NCBI RefSeq assembly: GCF_026745355.1
Contig: NC_079202.1
Location: 4,472,173-4,536,172 of the forward strand
Direction of reading: 5' to 3'
DNA: 64,000 nt
From: Beta vulgaris subsp. vulgaris
Taxonomy: Eukaryota; Streptophyta; Magnoliopsida; Caryophyllales; Amaranthaceae
Notes under the pieces: model-generated
What the model was told of the DNA's origin: nothing
Seen by the model: the letters and a program-made list of their open reading frames with translations, nothing else
The model's database searches: none
Made by a program: the position numbers and the translations under genes
Part shown: piece by piece, positions 1 to 12,570 of the stretch
How positions within the stretch are numbered: position 1 is the stretch's first letter
Layout of the letters: each line of letters begins with the position of its first letter

Positions 1-1279
1 GCTAAAGAAGCTCTTTCGAGGGAACTACAAAGAAAATAAAAATCTATAGAATGGTGGATGGGTCATCATCAAGAGATGTGGTACAATAAATGTACATGTC
101 AAATTTGGTACGATCTCATGACTTATGATGTAAGTCCTTGTTGGTAATCACCAAACAATCCTACAAGTTCGCATCGTGAAGAAACTTTTTTAATGAATTT
201 CACAATGGCTAGAAAGAAAGGTGAAGGAATACATGAAAGGTCATTCTTCTCAACCAAATTCAGTCATCCTAAAAGAAGGTTCTTCGACCACCTTAGAACA
301 ATGGAGGAAGTCATATTTAGAATACTACTGGATGACATTGGCTACAATCACTAGAAGTCCTTCTCTGCTCATAATTTGTGGGTGTTAAGTACACCACTCC
401 ACAAATTAGGGGGAAAATTTGTTACCACCATTTTTAGATGTACGGTAGCATTTATTATGGTACATTATATTAGACCTCAAAAGGTTTAATTTTGCCTTAA
501 TATGAATCCCATTGGACGAACTCAATATAAGTCAAAGTCAAAAGAAGAAGACCGTCAAGACCATCAGCAGATGAAAGTCAAGAATAGTAGAAGTATAAGG
601 GGTTAAAGAACAATCATGAAGAAAATTCATATAAGAAATAATATGCTAGGTTACAATTATTCAGTGCCAGAAGACGGTTGAGATTTGAATCAAAGATGGT
701 TCAAATGTTTTTCCTCCAAGTAAGCACGGAAGTTCATAACACATTTGTTTATAAATAGATGAACGACGATCATCAAGCAAAAGACAAAGAACAAACAACA
801 CACAATAACTTGCATTTACTCTCTTCTTAGCGTAGCCTAGCCTTAGTCAAGCCAACTCCCTTCCGGGGTTATAGTTTAGTCCCTTAGACTTAGAACATGT
901 TATGGCGCCAAGTTCCGTAATTCTCCGATTGAAACAAGAAACCATGGAGGTAAAACCTTCGTGCTTTCCCTTTAGTTGTCTAGCCTGGCTTATCCTTTTA
1001 TGTGTTGTAAAATCTTTCTTAAAGTTTGTGGTATGTATGAGAATGTTTTGCCTTATTTAAAAGATTAATTATTGCTTGCTCTATTTATTGCATTTCGCCT
1101 GAATTTAATAGGCATTGTAGTTTAATCATTAATTAAATTGTAACAAAGTACGTTAGCAAGGTTTTATCTAACTAAAACTGGTAATTCCCAAGGACTAAGC
1201 CTCTCGTGGCATTCAACATCAAACTATTGGATGTGCATTGACTTGTTTGCAAGGTCAACATACTGATTTTGCATCAACA
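1..1279 (+). mobile_element. 3' part of an LTR retrotransposon (internal end plus 3' LTR)
   Basis: The first 419 bases contain no protein I recognise. They end in a purine run (tagggggaaaatt) directly before a TGTT... terminus, which is the usual polypurine tract to 3' LTR junction. The LTR-like block 420-1279 starts TG and ends CA with TGTT/AACA inverted ends. The 5' part lies outside the window, so the target duplication cannot be tested. The element appears inserted near the left end of a Harbinger-like MITE that resumes at 1280. Superfamily is not assignable. Confidence 0.5.
420..1279 (+). repeat. 3' LTR (or solo LTR), 860 bp
   Basis: Boundaries are TGTTACCACC at the left and GCATCAACA at the right. 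A TATA box (TATAAATAG) is at about 749-757, where an LTR promoter would sit. A purine-rich tract precedes the left end. Only one copy is in the window, so this is inference from termini. Confidence 0.5.
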
Positions 1280-2005
1280 GGAATGGAATCAAGAAAGGGG
1301 AAGAAAGGGAAAGGGAAAAAATCCCTTAGATTAAGAGTGGTGCTTGGTTAAGATAATGTCAATTCTCTTTCTTCCTCCTCTTACCCTTCTTCCACCCTAG
1401 CACCACCACTCCTCCCTCTGTTGCTATTCCTCCGGCGCCTTTCCCTACCCCAGTAAAGCCACCTCGTCTCCCCCTCCCTTTCCCCTTACTGCGACGGTTC
1501 TCCCCCTGCACCGTCATGTTGACCCCCTCCCCTGCCTACACCGTCGCGGTCTCCCTCTCCCATCTCCTGCGCCGTCGTAGTCCTATGCTCCTCTCCCCTA
1601 CACCATCTCGATCTCCCCCTCCCTCCCCTACGTCGTCACAGTCTTATGCTCATCTCCCTCCCTCATTTGCGTCGTTTAGGTGGTGTTTCTAAGCGGGTGG
1701 TTGCAGTGGTATGGTGTGTTGTGGTGGAGGGATCGGGTTGCGGTGGTTGGGTGAGCAGGTGGTGGTGGTTGGGTGGTCAGGTTTGGTTGAATGATTGGGT
1801 CAAGTGGTGTTTGGGTGGTCAAAGAGATGGTCAACAATAAGTCAAAAAAAGGGTAAGTGAAACCCTTGAGTGGCTGGGGAATGAAAGTAGTGGACTTTGA
1901 GGGGTAAGAAGAGAATAAAGGGTTTCATTGATTTGAGCAAACAAACAAGTAAGAGAATCAAGTCTCTTGGTTCCCTTTCCACAATACCCCCAATCAAACG
2001 CTCCC
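1280..2005. mobile_element. Harbinger/Tourist-like MITE, left end cut by the LTR element
   Basis: The right end reads inward as GGGAGCGTTTGATTGGGGG and is followed by TAA. The subterminal sequence (tcttgattccc, agggtttcacttaccc) matches the complete element at 43095-44044, which has TAA target duplications on both sides. The left terminus is absent because the LTR element ends at 1279. The interior is C-rich then GT/GG-rich low-complexity sequence with no transposase. The 64-codon reading frame at 1646-1840 is an artefact of this low-complexity DNA. Confidence 0.6.
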
Positions 2006-2008
2006 TAA

Positions 2009-2222
2009 TTGAACAAACATTATCATAAACATTAACATAAGCTTTTTTTTTAAAAAAAAACATCTAAATATCTTATTAATCGTTTAATACTATCATTTAT
2101 TACCATCTACCAAAGAAGCGACTAATGCATATAATGATATAATACCTAGGGAGATTCACCTGAGCTCTTACTCCTCCCAAACTCCCACCAAATCCAAACT
2201 TCTCAAACAATCTTAAGAAAAA
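2009..2222. other. AT-rich upstream region of RBR
   Basis: No gene or repeat boundary was recognised here. It is probably distal promoter sequence of the RBR gene downstream. Confidence 0.3.
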
Positions 2223-2230
2223 TTTGGCGG
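2223..2230 (+). promoter_or_regulatory. E2F-type site (TTTGGCGG)
   Basis: TTTGGCGG fits the plant E2F consensus (WTTSSCSS). It lies about 570 bp upstream of the RBR start codon and is the more distal of two such sites. Plant RBR genes are known E2F targets, so E2F/RBR autoregulation is a reasonable inference; binding is not shown by sequence alone. Confidence 0.5.
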
Positions 2231-2338
2231 TAAAACAACCAAACTCTACATGACATGGCAATCCCTAATTGGTAGATATATTCATATATGTATGCCATAC
2301 CATGATACATGCATGATAGCATGCCATACCATTATCCT

Positions 2339-2346
2339 TTTCCCGC
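2339..2346 (+). promoter_or_regulatory. E2F-type site (TTTCCCGC)
   Basis: TTTCCCGC is a canonical E2F/DP recognition octamer. It sits immediately upstream of the probable leader exon (about 2360-2482) of RBR, in an otherwise AT-rich promoter where CG-containing octamers are rare. With the site at 2223 it suggests cell-cycle (G1/S) control. Confidence 0.6.
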
Positions 2347-2482
2347 GCTGCGACATAGGGAGATTCCAAAACAAGTCGTTTATTGAAGAGATAGAGACTG
2401 AGGAGAGAGAAAGTGAAACACAAAAAAATAAGAGATCCCAAAACGCCGTTTAGAGGGTTTCTTCAACTCCATTTCTAAGAAG

Positions 2483-2775
2483 GTAAGAGATTTTGATTTC
2501 AAGTTTTTATCTTTTTGTTTTTAATCTTCTTCTTCTACTTTCTCTTTATCGAATTCTAGGGTTTCCAATTTTCGATTTTTTTGGGGGTACTGATCTGAAA
2601 ATAATGTCACATTGTCGGCGGAGAAATCGAAGAGATCTACTCTTGTTCTTGAGATAAAATTGTAGTGTATTTCTGTTTTTTTCACTAATTTGATTTTCTT
2701 GTTGCTGTTTTATCATTTTTCTTTACGTTTAGTTTTTTTTTTTTTTTATAGAAATTTTTGATTGTTTTTTTTCAG
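2483..2775 (+). other. 5'UTR intron of RBR
   Basis: A donor (AAG|GTAAGA at 2483) and an acceptor (TTTTTTTTCAG ending at 2775) bracket a T-rich stretch between the leader exon and the start codon at 2794. The leader up to 2482 has no ATG in its last 100 bases. Leader introns are common in plant regulatory genes and often raise expression; the transcription start is not determined. Confidence 0.6.
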
Positions 2776-2793
2776 GGTTTAGGTAGGAATTTC

Positions 2794-5700
2794 ATGAGTC
2801 CATCTGCTGTAAAAATGGAGGAATCAAAGCCTGCAAATTCGAACTGTGAGAACGGTTGTGAAATCGAAGCTCGATTCACCGAACTCTGCAAGGTTTAATG
2901 TCTTCTTATCTCTGTTTAATTTTTGTTCTGTGTAAATTAAGAATTAGGGTTTGTGTTTAAAGAAGTAGAATATTGGAAAATTTGGGAAATTTGGTTGATG
3001 ATTTTTTTATGGAGGACTGTTAATTAACTGAAGAGTGAGTGTTGAGAACACTATTTTGTATTGACCCTGTATATTATTTTGTTAAATTTTTGTCATTCAG
3101 TGATGCCTAGGTTATAGTAAGATTTAGGGGTCTAACCTTGAATTGGAACTTTTCTGCAGAATCAGTTTTCCTTGGATGACATGGCTTTTTCGGAAGCCTT
3201 GAAACTCTTCACAGAAAGCAAAAGTATTTTGTTGAATAATGTGTCTCCCATAGGAAGCACAACGGTACATGAACTTGAGTCTTCTTATATAAATTTTGTT
3301 GCATTTTCATGGGTAGTTTTAAAAGTCTAATTATGCTTACTCAATCTTCAGCCGGAGGAACTAGAGAGATATCTGTTTGCCTTTGTTCTCTACACCAGTA
3401 AGAGACTGGGTGAGAGAAGTACAGGTGATGCCAGTACAGGTGATGCCAGTGAAGGCGCTGATCATAGTGGAGTTACTTTGTGCCAGATACTAAAAGCCGT
3501 GAATTTGAAGTACTTTATTGCCCCCTGTTTTTGGTTTATAGACTTTGATATAGTGGATCATGTTTGCTGTTCTGGATGTAATTGTTTTTGTTTACTGCAG
3601 CCTTGTGGATTTCTTCAAAGAGCTTCCTCAGTTTGTTGTTAAGGTTGGCCCGATTTTAAGCAACATGTATGGTGCAGATTGGGAGAAGAGACTAGAAGTA
3701 CGCGTGCCATTTGTTTCTAGATGCTTTCCCTCTTTTATCTTACTTTCCATTCACAATTTAAATTTTAGAAGTTATGCTAATCTATTGTTTGATCAGGCGA
3801 AGGAGTTGCAGGCAAATTTTGTGCATTTGAGCCTTTTAAGCAAGTAGGTCATCTTTTGCTATACATGTTTCCATTCCTGGTTTGTGACTTTACCTTGTTT
3901 ACTGTTTTGTTTGGTTGAAAGCCATATGAGAACAGCTATTATAATGCTGCAACTTTGATTGCGTATCTTATGTATATAGTCAATATTAGACTCTTAAGGG
4001 CCTTTGTGCTGATGAGGTCCTGCTATTATCACTTTCGCATGGATATCTTCTTTTAATCACTGATAATCTGATATCATGTAGAATATGATGCTTTTTTGAT
4101 TTCATCTGTAGCTGCACAGAACATTTACTGATGATTTGCGGGGACTTAATTAATGTAATGGCTGTACTTTGATAGTCACAAGTCATAAATTTCTGCCCAG
4201 CAGATTGGTACTGAGTTTCTTATGTGGTTTCTGTTTGTACCTGTAATATAAACTTTTCAATGGTAAAGGTGTCTGTATATTAAACATAAATTCTACTAGT
4301 TTGGATAATAATGCTGAAAACCAAGACAAACTGATGAAGATTTAGATGGATATAAATAATACATCACCATTGTAGAAATAATAGTTGATTGTAATGCTGA
4401 TCTAAGTAAATGATCAATAATGGTGTTTAGTTCTCAGGCATTCAAGTGACTGACACTCCCAAACTAAGCACCTGTAAGCTATAATTAATTCAACAATTTT
4501 CTGATCATTCCATTCTCCCTACTCTATTTTTTAGCCTTTCTCTTTCATTTTATTTTTCTTCTCTCTCCTCTAACTAATTTACTTCTTTCTTTTTCAAGCT
4601 ACTTGTAAATTGTAATTAATTAATTATGCAATATTATGCAACATAGACCTGATAAGTTTAGCAGTGGTGTTGTGGATTGTCCCCGTGTAGTTTACTTAAA
4701 GTTGTTATTTGTTTTTTTTTTCTTTTCTTCTTTCTATCTGTTATTTTTGTCATGCACTTGGAAAGTCATTTGCTTTTTTCTTTTTCTTTTTCCTTTGTGT
4801 TTGAAGTGGCAGTTTTTGCTAATTATTGCTGGCTACCGTGTGGCTGGAATTATGATGTTTTACTGATTTGATTGTTTAAAAATATATCCTCTAAAACGGT
4901 GAAGAAGAAAGGCTCTAACTAGTTATTAAAGTGGATTGTACATTTGATGATAGTATAGCTGACTCTAAAGACTGAGTACTATAAAATCACTGATAGTTGC
5001 TGAATGTAGGATCTAGGAAGTGAGGATAACATTTTATTGACAAGGACATGCTTAGTGTAACTATTGTGGTTGCTAGATTCATGATCAGTATAATAGAGTA
5101 AGTCATATAGTATCAATCATTTCAGGTCTTTGCTCATTGTGAGGCATGTGAGCGGCCTTTGTAATTTTTTTCCCAAAATTGTGATTGTCATTTATCAATT
5201 TGGAACTTGTGCTGTGGGTGTTTCATGTTTATGCAATGAACCCCTATGTAGTCTATGAATTTCTATGTTAATTTGTAGTTTACCTTATCATCTGTTATGT
5301 CAGTAAAATTTGATGATATCTGCTCAAACGATTGTTTTATTAGATGTTGATGGGGTTTTATTGCCATGTAATGACTTTTAAGGTACTACAAGCGAGCATA
5401 CCAAGAATTTTTCAAAACAACAGCTGATAAAGAGCCTGCTGATGCAAACACTTCTTCCTCTGGTTGTGTTTCAGACTATTACAGATTTGGATGGCTGCTG
5501 TTTCTGGCCCTTCGTGTCCATGCATTCAGCAGGTTTAAGGATCTAGTAACCTGCACTAATGGACTAGTCTCTGTATTGGTAAGTTATGATTGGTTATTAA
5601 CTTCTCATGCCTCCTGTATATTGACTTTGAAAATCGTTTGATGTTTCCTTTCTCAAGAACTTATCAGATGCTAATACATGGCACTTGCACAGTTGCATGT

Positions 5701-8700
5701 GTTTACAAAGTGTCTCGAAGTTGTTTCTGTAATAATTTTCTTTAGGATATTGCTTTATCAATTGATAGATTTTTTTGAACTATTAAGGAGGAACCATACT
5801 GTGCTGCCATATTGAAAGGTTACATTTGCTGCAGGCTATCTTGATCGTTCACATCCCTGTTCGTTTGAGGAACTTCAATGTCCTTGACTCACCATTATTC
5901 GGTAATCTGTTCATGATCTATTAATGCTCCATTTCTTTGGCTATATTAACTCTCTAACCCCTGGTTTCAGGTTTGAGGGGAGTGTCAGTTAGATTATCTA
6001 AGACGAAGCAATTTTTTTGACGGAGTTAAAATTGTTAATTTCAGAAAAAAAATCTGATAGAGGTGTGAACCTGGTTGCATCACTTTGCCAGAAATATGAT
6101 ACATCTGAAGATGAGGTGAAGAAAATGACGGAGAAAGCTAATGATTTAATTTTAGATATTTTGAAGAAAATGCCATGTGCAGCATCAAAATGCAAAACTG
6201 AAAATCTTGACCACTTTGACTCAGGTTTGTGATATATATGCACTTGCCTCTTACTGTTTTTAAAACAAATCTGGGGTGGCCTAATCTCTAGTTTGTTAAA
6301 TGCAGATGATTTGACATACTTTGAAGATCTGTTGGAAGACTCATCACTTCCAACTTGTATCAGCATGTTAGAGAAAGACTATGATGCTGCAATCTGGAAC
6401 AAGGGTGATATAGATGAAAGAGTCTTTATTAATGAGAATGACAGCTTACTAGGCTCAGGGAGTCTTTCTGGTGGTGCTGTGAACATAAGTGGTTCTAAGG
6501 TATTCTCTTACACCATGTTGTGGTAACTAATCTATCATTTGACAACCCTGTGAATACCATACAATTTATCTACCTAGAGCCTAGGCCGTGGCCATGCACA
6601 CACAGCTAGTTGTTTATAGCATAAATTGTAAAGGCATGAAATGGCCTGTTACTTCGCAAGATACAGCAAGTAAATGACAATCTAGTGTGATGATCAATTC
6701 GATCTATTAATGCATTCTCCTGTTTTCATATGCTCTAGAGAAAATTTGATGCGTTGGCCTCTCCAACAAGAACAGTTACAAGTCCACTCTCGCCAGCTCG
6801 ATCACCTGCACGACTCGTTAATGGGGCTCGCGGTGGTGTCAACATAAGAATAACATCGACACCTGTAAGCACTGCAATGACAACCGCCAAGTGGCTTCGT
6901 ACTTTTATTTCTCCGCTTCCATCCAAACCGTCACCGCAGCTGGAGAAGTACTTTACATCTTGTGATAGGAATATAAGTAACGAGGTTGTTCGTAGGGCTC
7001 ATATAATTATGGAGGCCATTTTTCCCAATAGTGCTCTTGGGGAGAGATGTGTTGCTGGTAATCTTCCAAATTCCAACTTGACGGACAACATATGGGCACA
7101 ACAAAGACGATTGGAAGCTTTGAAGCTATACTACAGGGTGTTGGAGGCTATGTGCACAGCAGAGGCTCAGATGCTGAATGCTAATAATTTGACTTCTTTG
7201 CTAACAAATGAAAGGTTCCACAGATGCATGCTTGCATGTTCTGCAGAATTGGTTTTGGCCACGCATAAGACAGTGACAATGTTGTTTCCAGCAGTATTAG
7301 AGAAAACTGGGATTACAGCTTTTGATCTTAGCAAGGTTATTGAAAGCTTCATTAGACATGAGGATTCTCTTCCGAGAGAGCTTAGAAGGCATTTGAACTC
7401 CTTGGAAGAAAGACTGTTGGAGAGCATGGTTTGGGAAAAGGGTTCCTCAATGTACAATTCCTTGATAATTGCAAGACCAGCTCTGGCTGCAGAAATTAAT
7501 CGTTTTGGATTGCTGGCAGAGCCAATGCCATCCTTAGATGCAATTGCTGTACACATTAACATGTCTTCTGGAGGCTTACCACCTCTTCCATCATCACATA
7601 AGCATGAAATGATAGCAGGTAACGTGGTCTTCTCTTCTTTCGCAACACAAAAATAAAATAAAAAGTATAGCATAGAGCACACCCAGGTGTCTAATGTCTT
7701 AAAAATGAATGGATAGTATTTGTCTAGGAAGTTATTATTGTTTGGATGGTATGTGCGTAGGGCATTTTGTTTGGAATTTATTTGTGGGGGATATTATTGT
7801 TATGGAATTATCTGGGTTGGAAATCAATTAGGGTGAAAAAAATCCTATTTAATACTCCCTCTGTTTTTTTATCCCTCACCTGGAATCTTGACACTATTCA
7901 TATTTAGAGAGAATCTTCTCGTTTTTTTTTTCAATTTATAAGAAAAAATAGTCATGTGGGGTCTTGTTTGATTCGTCTCAATTAGTATTTTATTAATATT
8001 TAATCGTTATAATTTTTACTAATATATAGTTGAAGATATCGAAGTTTAAGATGTGCTCACGCACAGGAAAGGGAAGGATAAAAATCAGAGGGAGTATTAA
8101 GTAAGAAATAAAGCAAAAAGACTTGTATTTCCTATGTCCCAATTTATTTGCAACATTTGGGGATGGCAACTTTCCAAAGAGGTCACGCAAAGATGAGAGA
8201 GACATAGATAGATGAAAAGAGGGACCCATGTGACAAGAGAGAGATAGAGAAAACTCATTACGAAATTATGAATGTTGTGATCTGTGAAACTTATAGACAA
8301 GGGAAAAATTGTAATTCATATGGAACAGAGGAAGTATATGATAATAGCATACTGCATATTATTGAATTATTATAGTATAAAACCAATTTGAATTATGCTT
8401 CAAAATAAGATTTGTAGTGTAATCTGCAAAATCCTTACAATACATTTCTTTATATTGTCATTTGAAGGGCAAAATGGAGATATTAGGTCTCCAAAGAGAG
8501 CTTGCACGGAGTATCGCAGTGTGCTTGTAGAGCGAAACTCTTTTACATCACCTGTGAAGGATCGATTGATAAACAACCTCAAGCAGAAATTAACTCCTCC
8601 TGCTTTGCAATCTGCATTTGCTAGGTAATATAAGCAAATTAATTGATAGCAACGGTTTGGGAATTTTTGTTTCATTGTGCTGTTTTAGGAAAGGCTTCTT

Positions 8701-11639
8701 CTGTTGCTTTGCTTTGGAATTTTTTATTTGAACTTTGGCTTCTTTGTTTTTTCAGCCCAACAAGGCTGAGTCCTGGGGGTGGAGGAGAAACATGTGCAGA
8801 GACTGGGATCAATATTTTTTTCAGCAAGGTACAAGATGCTAGTTAAATTAAGCAGTAACCTGAATGTGTTCCTGTTCATGATCATTAGGTTGTTGTGCTA
8901 TGGTTGTTGTGCTATGGTTGTTGATTCCAAATTGATGTTCCAATATCGTCTTGTCATTTCTCCCCACACTTTCTCTTTTTTAATAAAAAGATGAGATATT
9001 CTGAAATAAATAATTGTTCCAACGGAACCTTCTTTTATACCGCGAATTGGCCGTTGCTATACAACCCAAATCATTAATTCTTTTCTATTAGTTATGTTTT
9101 TACTAAATTAAATAGAAATAACCATAAAATCAATCATCCATCAAAGAGAAGTAAATAAAAGGCTTTCATAAAAATTCTCCTAGAAACGAAAATGAAGTCT
9201 TCATTTGTTACTGACCTTTTTTGTTTTCCCATCAAATATGGATGGCCTTTTTGCAAGCCTTCTGTATACATGTGCTCAAATTTTGGGGGATGGTCTTCGA
9301 AAATTGTTTATATGAAAATGTTTGTGGGGAAACGAGATTTTAGCTACATTAAGTTTGTGGCATCTTCTATATAAGAGTTTGTAGGCTCGTACAGACTACA
9401 GAGGCACATTTTGTTATAAATTGTTCTCCGGAGTTGTAGTTTCAGTTTCCTCATTGCTCCATGGTGTTGTCCCGTGTGTCCCTCGTTTAACTTGTTTGCT
9501 TCTAGTTTGACCTTTCTTATTACCACTCAGTGATTCTTTGCTATTAACTTGCGTCATCACTTTGTGACTTTTCCCCGCATTTCCCCTACGGTGTCACCCC
9601 ACCCTTCACCCCAAAAAAAAAATGTTTTTGCTGGATTTTGTTAGTTGGACCTTCTGTTGGAATTATCATGCAGATCTTTGCCTTTTTGTATCAGATTGTG
9701 AAGCTAGCTGCTGTCAGAATCAATGGTATGATTGAAAGGCTTGAAAAGCAATCCCAGAATCAGCAGTTGAGGGAGAGTGTGTATTGCCTTTTCCAAAAAA
9801 TTCTGAATCAGCGGACATCACTTTTTTTTAGTCGCCACATTGACCAGTTAATCCTCTGTTCTTTCTACGGAGTTGCAAAGGTTTGTGTTTCTTTAAAAAC
9901 AAAAATTTTCTTTGGGCTTTCACATCAAGCATCATGAGTTACTGAATCTCTTTGTTCTCGTGTTTAGATATCTCAGTACCACCTTACGTTCAAAGAGATT
10001 ATCTTGAACTACCGCAAGCAACCTCAATGTAAACCACAAGTTTTTCGTAGTGTATTTGTTGACTGGTCGTCCACACGCAGAAATGGGGTTAGTAATCTGT
10101 TAAACCTTCTTCATCTTAGGAATAGCTGAGAAGTCTTTTGAACTCATTTGTAAGGGCTAAGCTTTCTGTGTTTTTTAAACAGAGACAGGGGCAGGATCAT
10201 GTCGACATTATAACTTTTTACAACGAAGTATTTATTCCTTCTGTAAAGCCTCTTCTTGTTGAGCTGGGCCCTCAAGGAGTGTCCACGAGAACTGACCTGG
10301 TCCCCGAAAGTAATAATGACAAAGATGGTATGCTTCTGATTTTGCTTATATAGAAGAAGAAAAGTATGTATTAAGCAATTTCTTAGTGAGCATTTTATTG
10401 ATATTGCACATTACTTGTCAATTAGGTCAATGCCCTGGATCACCGAAATTATCTACATTCCCAAGTCTTCCTGACATGTCCCCTAAGAAAGTTGCCAAAA
10501 ACGTGTACGTCTCCCCATTGCGGTCATCCAAGGTAATCGTTGAATTGCATATCTAGTATTTACTTGCATTTATATTTTCAATATAATTGGCAGTATCCTT
10601 TAGGACCTTGAAAGTAGCCCTGAGAAAAAGGGTTCATGGTTGAGCTAATTTCCATAAAAAAAGTTTCCTGGTTGAGTTGTCATCCATGGATAAACTAATT
10701 GAAAATCCTCAGGTGGGATTTAGCATAAAACAGTACCCTTGAATCTGAAATTCGTGCAGTTTCAGTTGCATCCTTTTACAAACAATTTAAGCGAACTAAG
10801 GGTTACAGGTCCACTTTTTGTCTAACATAAATCTCTAAGCAATTGATCTTAACTGCCTATATTAGTTTGATTTCACTATTATCTAAAATGGAGCTCCTTG
10901 CCGTAGATTGTAGCCACGCGAATGTTGTCAAACAGACAAAGGTCCTTCCCAGAGATGGATCATAGGGTGGATGGCAATGATGTTAGGGTTTGCGCTTCAT
11001 GGATGAGGGGTATAGGCTGTGGTGGGATTATGGATGGTGGGTGCTGATGGTGGGAATGTCGGTGGCTGCTGTAAGGTTGTTGTGAAGCTGTGTTGTAGAG
11101 AGAGGGGTAGAAGGAATGGGGAATTCCAAATAGTAAGAGAAGTAAAAAGAAATAAGTAGGCCAACCAAACAACCACCAAGGGAAACTGGGGTTTCACTAT
11201 TCTTTCCTTTCTTAATTCGCCTCAAACCAAACACCCCCATAATTCTGTCACTTCACATATCTGATACTGTTTCCTGATCTCCACTGTAGATGGACGCACT
11301 AATTTCAAACAGCTCAAAGAGTTACTATGCTTGTGTGGGGGAAAGCACTCATGCTTATCAAAGCCCTTCAAAAGATTTGACAGCAATTAATGACCGTTTG
11401 AATAGGTATTAGATCTAACTCACTAACTTAATAAGAATCCTAGGCTCTATGCTGCGATGCTCTAATTGCGCCCGTTCTATCTTCACAGTACTCGCAGGGT
11501 TAGAGGAGCACTGAATTTTGATGCGGATGTTGGCCTCGTAAGCGACTCTCTTGTGGCTAATAGCCTTTACCTTCAGAATGGAAGTTGTGCCACTACGTCA
11601 ACGGTGGCTCCCTTGAAAATGGAACAGCCTGATTCTTAG
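2794..11639 (+). CDS. RBR: Retinoblastoma-related protein (RBR), 18 coding exons
   Basis: Nuclear pocket protein that represses E2F/DP genes until phosphorylated by CDKA/cyclin D. Exons: 2794-2892, 3160-3264, 3352-3509, 3601-3697, 3797-3843, 5383-5578, 5835-5901, 6045-6224, 6306-6499, 6739-7618, 8468-8624, 8756-8828, 9695-9880, 9968-10087, 10183-10327, 10426-10532, 11290-11405, 11489-11639. All introns are GT-AG and the total is 3078 nt in frame (1025 residues, close to the roughly 1000 of plant RBRs). The N-terminal RB domain is in exons 1-9. Pocket A (about 422-625) is mostly in the large exon 10. Pocket B (about 728-860) includes [11 protein letters not shown], whose Cys (about 806) matches the conserved pocket cysteine. 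The C-terminus and spacer carry many S/T-P CDK sites ([29 protein letters not shown]). The start is the first in-frame ATG after the leader intron. Introns 10 and 16 carry MITEs. No lesion was seen. Confidence 0.97.
7855..8094. mobile_element. Stowaway MITE in RBR intron 10
   Basis: Terminal inverted repeats begin CTCCCTCTGTTTTTTTATCC on the left and CTCCCTCTGATTTTTATCC (reverse complement) on the right. They are flanked by TA duplications at 7853-7854 and 8095-8096. The interior (ggaatcttgacac, agtcatgtggggtcttgttt) is shared with copies at 39103-39338 and 42582-42840. It is a Tc1/mariner-derived non-autonomous element. Confidence 0.9.
8128..8334. mobile_element. Second Stowaway-like MITE in RBR intron 10
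   Basis: The left end TTTCCTATGTCCCAATTTAT and the right end CTTCCTCTGTTCCATATGAA (reverse complement) form imperfect inverted repeats. TA lies on both sides (8126-8127, 8335-8336). It is only about 30 bp from the first Stowaway and belongs to a different subfamily. Confidence 0.75.
10960..11238. mobile_element. Partial Harbinger-like MITE in RBR intron 16
   Basis: The right end reads inward GGGGGTGTTTGGTTTGAGG and is followed by A then TAA, like the TIRs at 43095 and 2005. The interior is GGTGG/CCACC-rich like those copies. No matching left terminus was found, so the copy is truncated and the left limit is approximate. It is removed by splicing and leaves the RBR frame intact. Confidence 0.5.
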
Positions 11640-12570
11640 TTCAGCGATTGTATATGATTGATGTAAATTCTACTGTCTCACACTTCCATAACCAACCTTC
11701 TTTTTTCTTTCCTTCTGTAACTGATTTAAGAGCAGACGGTGTAAAAGTGAGCGAGCAGTATGTTTTTAGTGTATCTGCCATCACTTTCAGACGCTTGTGT
11801 ATCTAATTTATATGCTAATAATGTTTTCATGGTAGTGGTTTACAGAAGTGTGCTACTCTATAAACTCATAAAAGTATGTGTTTGAGACATTAACTTAATT
11901 TGCATAAATCGATAAAGTTATCCAGTACAACCTAAACCAAACTCACCACTGTGGTCTTGAGAGACCGTTACAAAACTAAGAAAACAACCAAAGTACAAAT
12001 TGGTGAAAGCCAAGTAGTAGTAAACATTCCTTTTGTCAGTCGATGTAGCTCTGTGTGCACCAATGCCAAAGCAACAATTGGCCGTGAGTTTCTTATAGAA
12101 GATGGAGCACAAGCTGGATTTGTAACCAATGCGAGGCTCCGTTGTAAATAAAAAAAGAATAACCATATAGCGCCAACATTTTAAAGTTGAACCACATGGA
12201 TGAGGTTTGAAAATTTTGTGAAGAAAAATTTGGATCAAAAACATATTTAACATTTTTAGGCTATTAGAACAATTCTCAAAGTCTGGAAACAACAAAACCT
12301 AAAATCTAATAATCAACATTTTTAGGCTATTAGAAGGTAAATTGTAAAATTTTGAGGACATATAGTAGTTTTGGAAAATTAGGTGTATATAGCGAATTTT
12401 CTTAAACCTTAAGTGTATATGGTGTAAATTTCCGATATTTATATTATTAAAATAATAGTAGTATCTTATATACTAATAATATTATTATAGAAAATACTTA
12501 AATTCTTAAGTTGGGGTGCAATAAGAAAAAGGAACACATACAAATCAATAGAAATAGTGAGAATATTTAT
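11640..12570. other. RBR 3' flank, no further gene seen
   Basis: The start of this stretch is the RBR 3'UTR. The remainder is AT-rich with short repeats (tttttaggctattagaa occurs twice near 12250 and 12320). The 11918-12295 and 11951-12151 reading frames overlap on opposite strands and show no family resemblance, so neither is annotated. Confidence 0.4.

Noticed and set aside
1646..1840. 64-codon Gly/Trp/Val-rich frame
   Set aside because: Low-complexity GGTGG sequence inside a MITE.
5998..6366. 122-codon minus-strand frame
   Set aside because: It is antisense to RBR exons 8 and 9, whose splice sites and family match are clear.
7167..7682. 171-codon minus-strand frame
   Set aside because: Antisense shadow of RBR exon 10 (pocket A).
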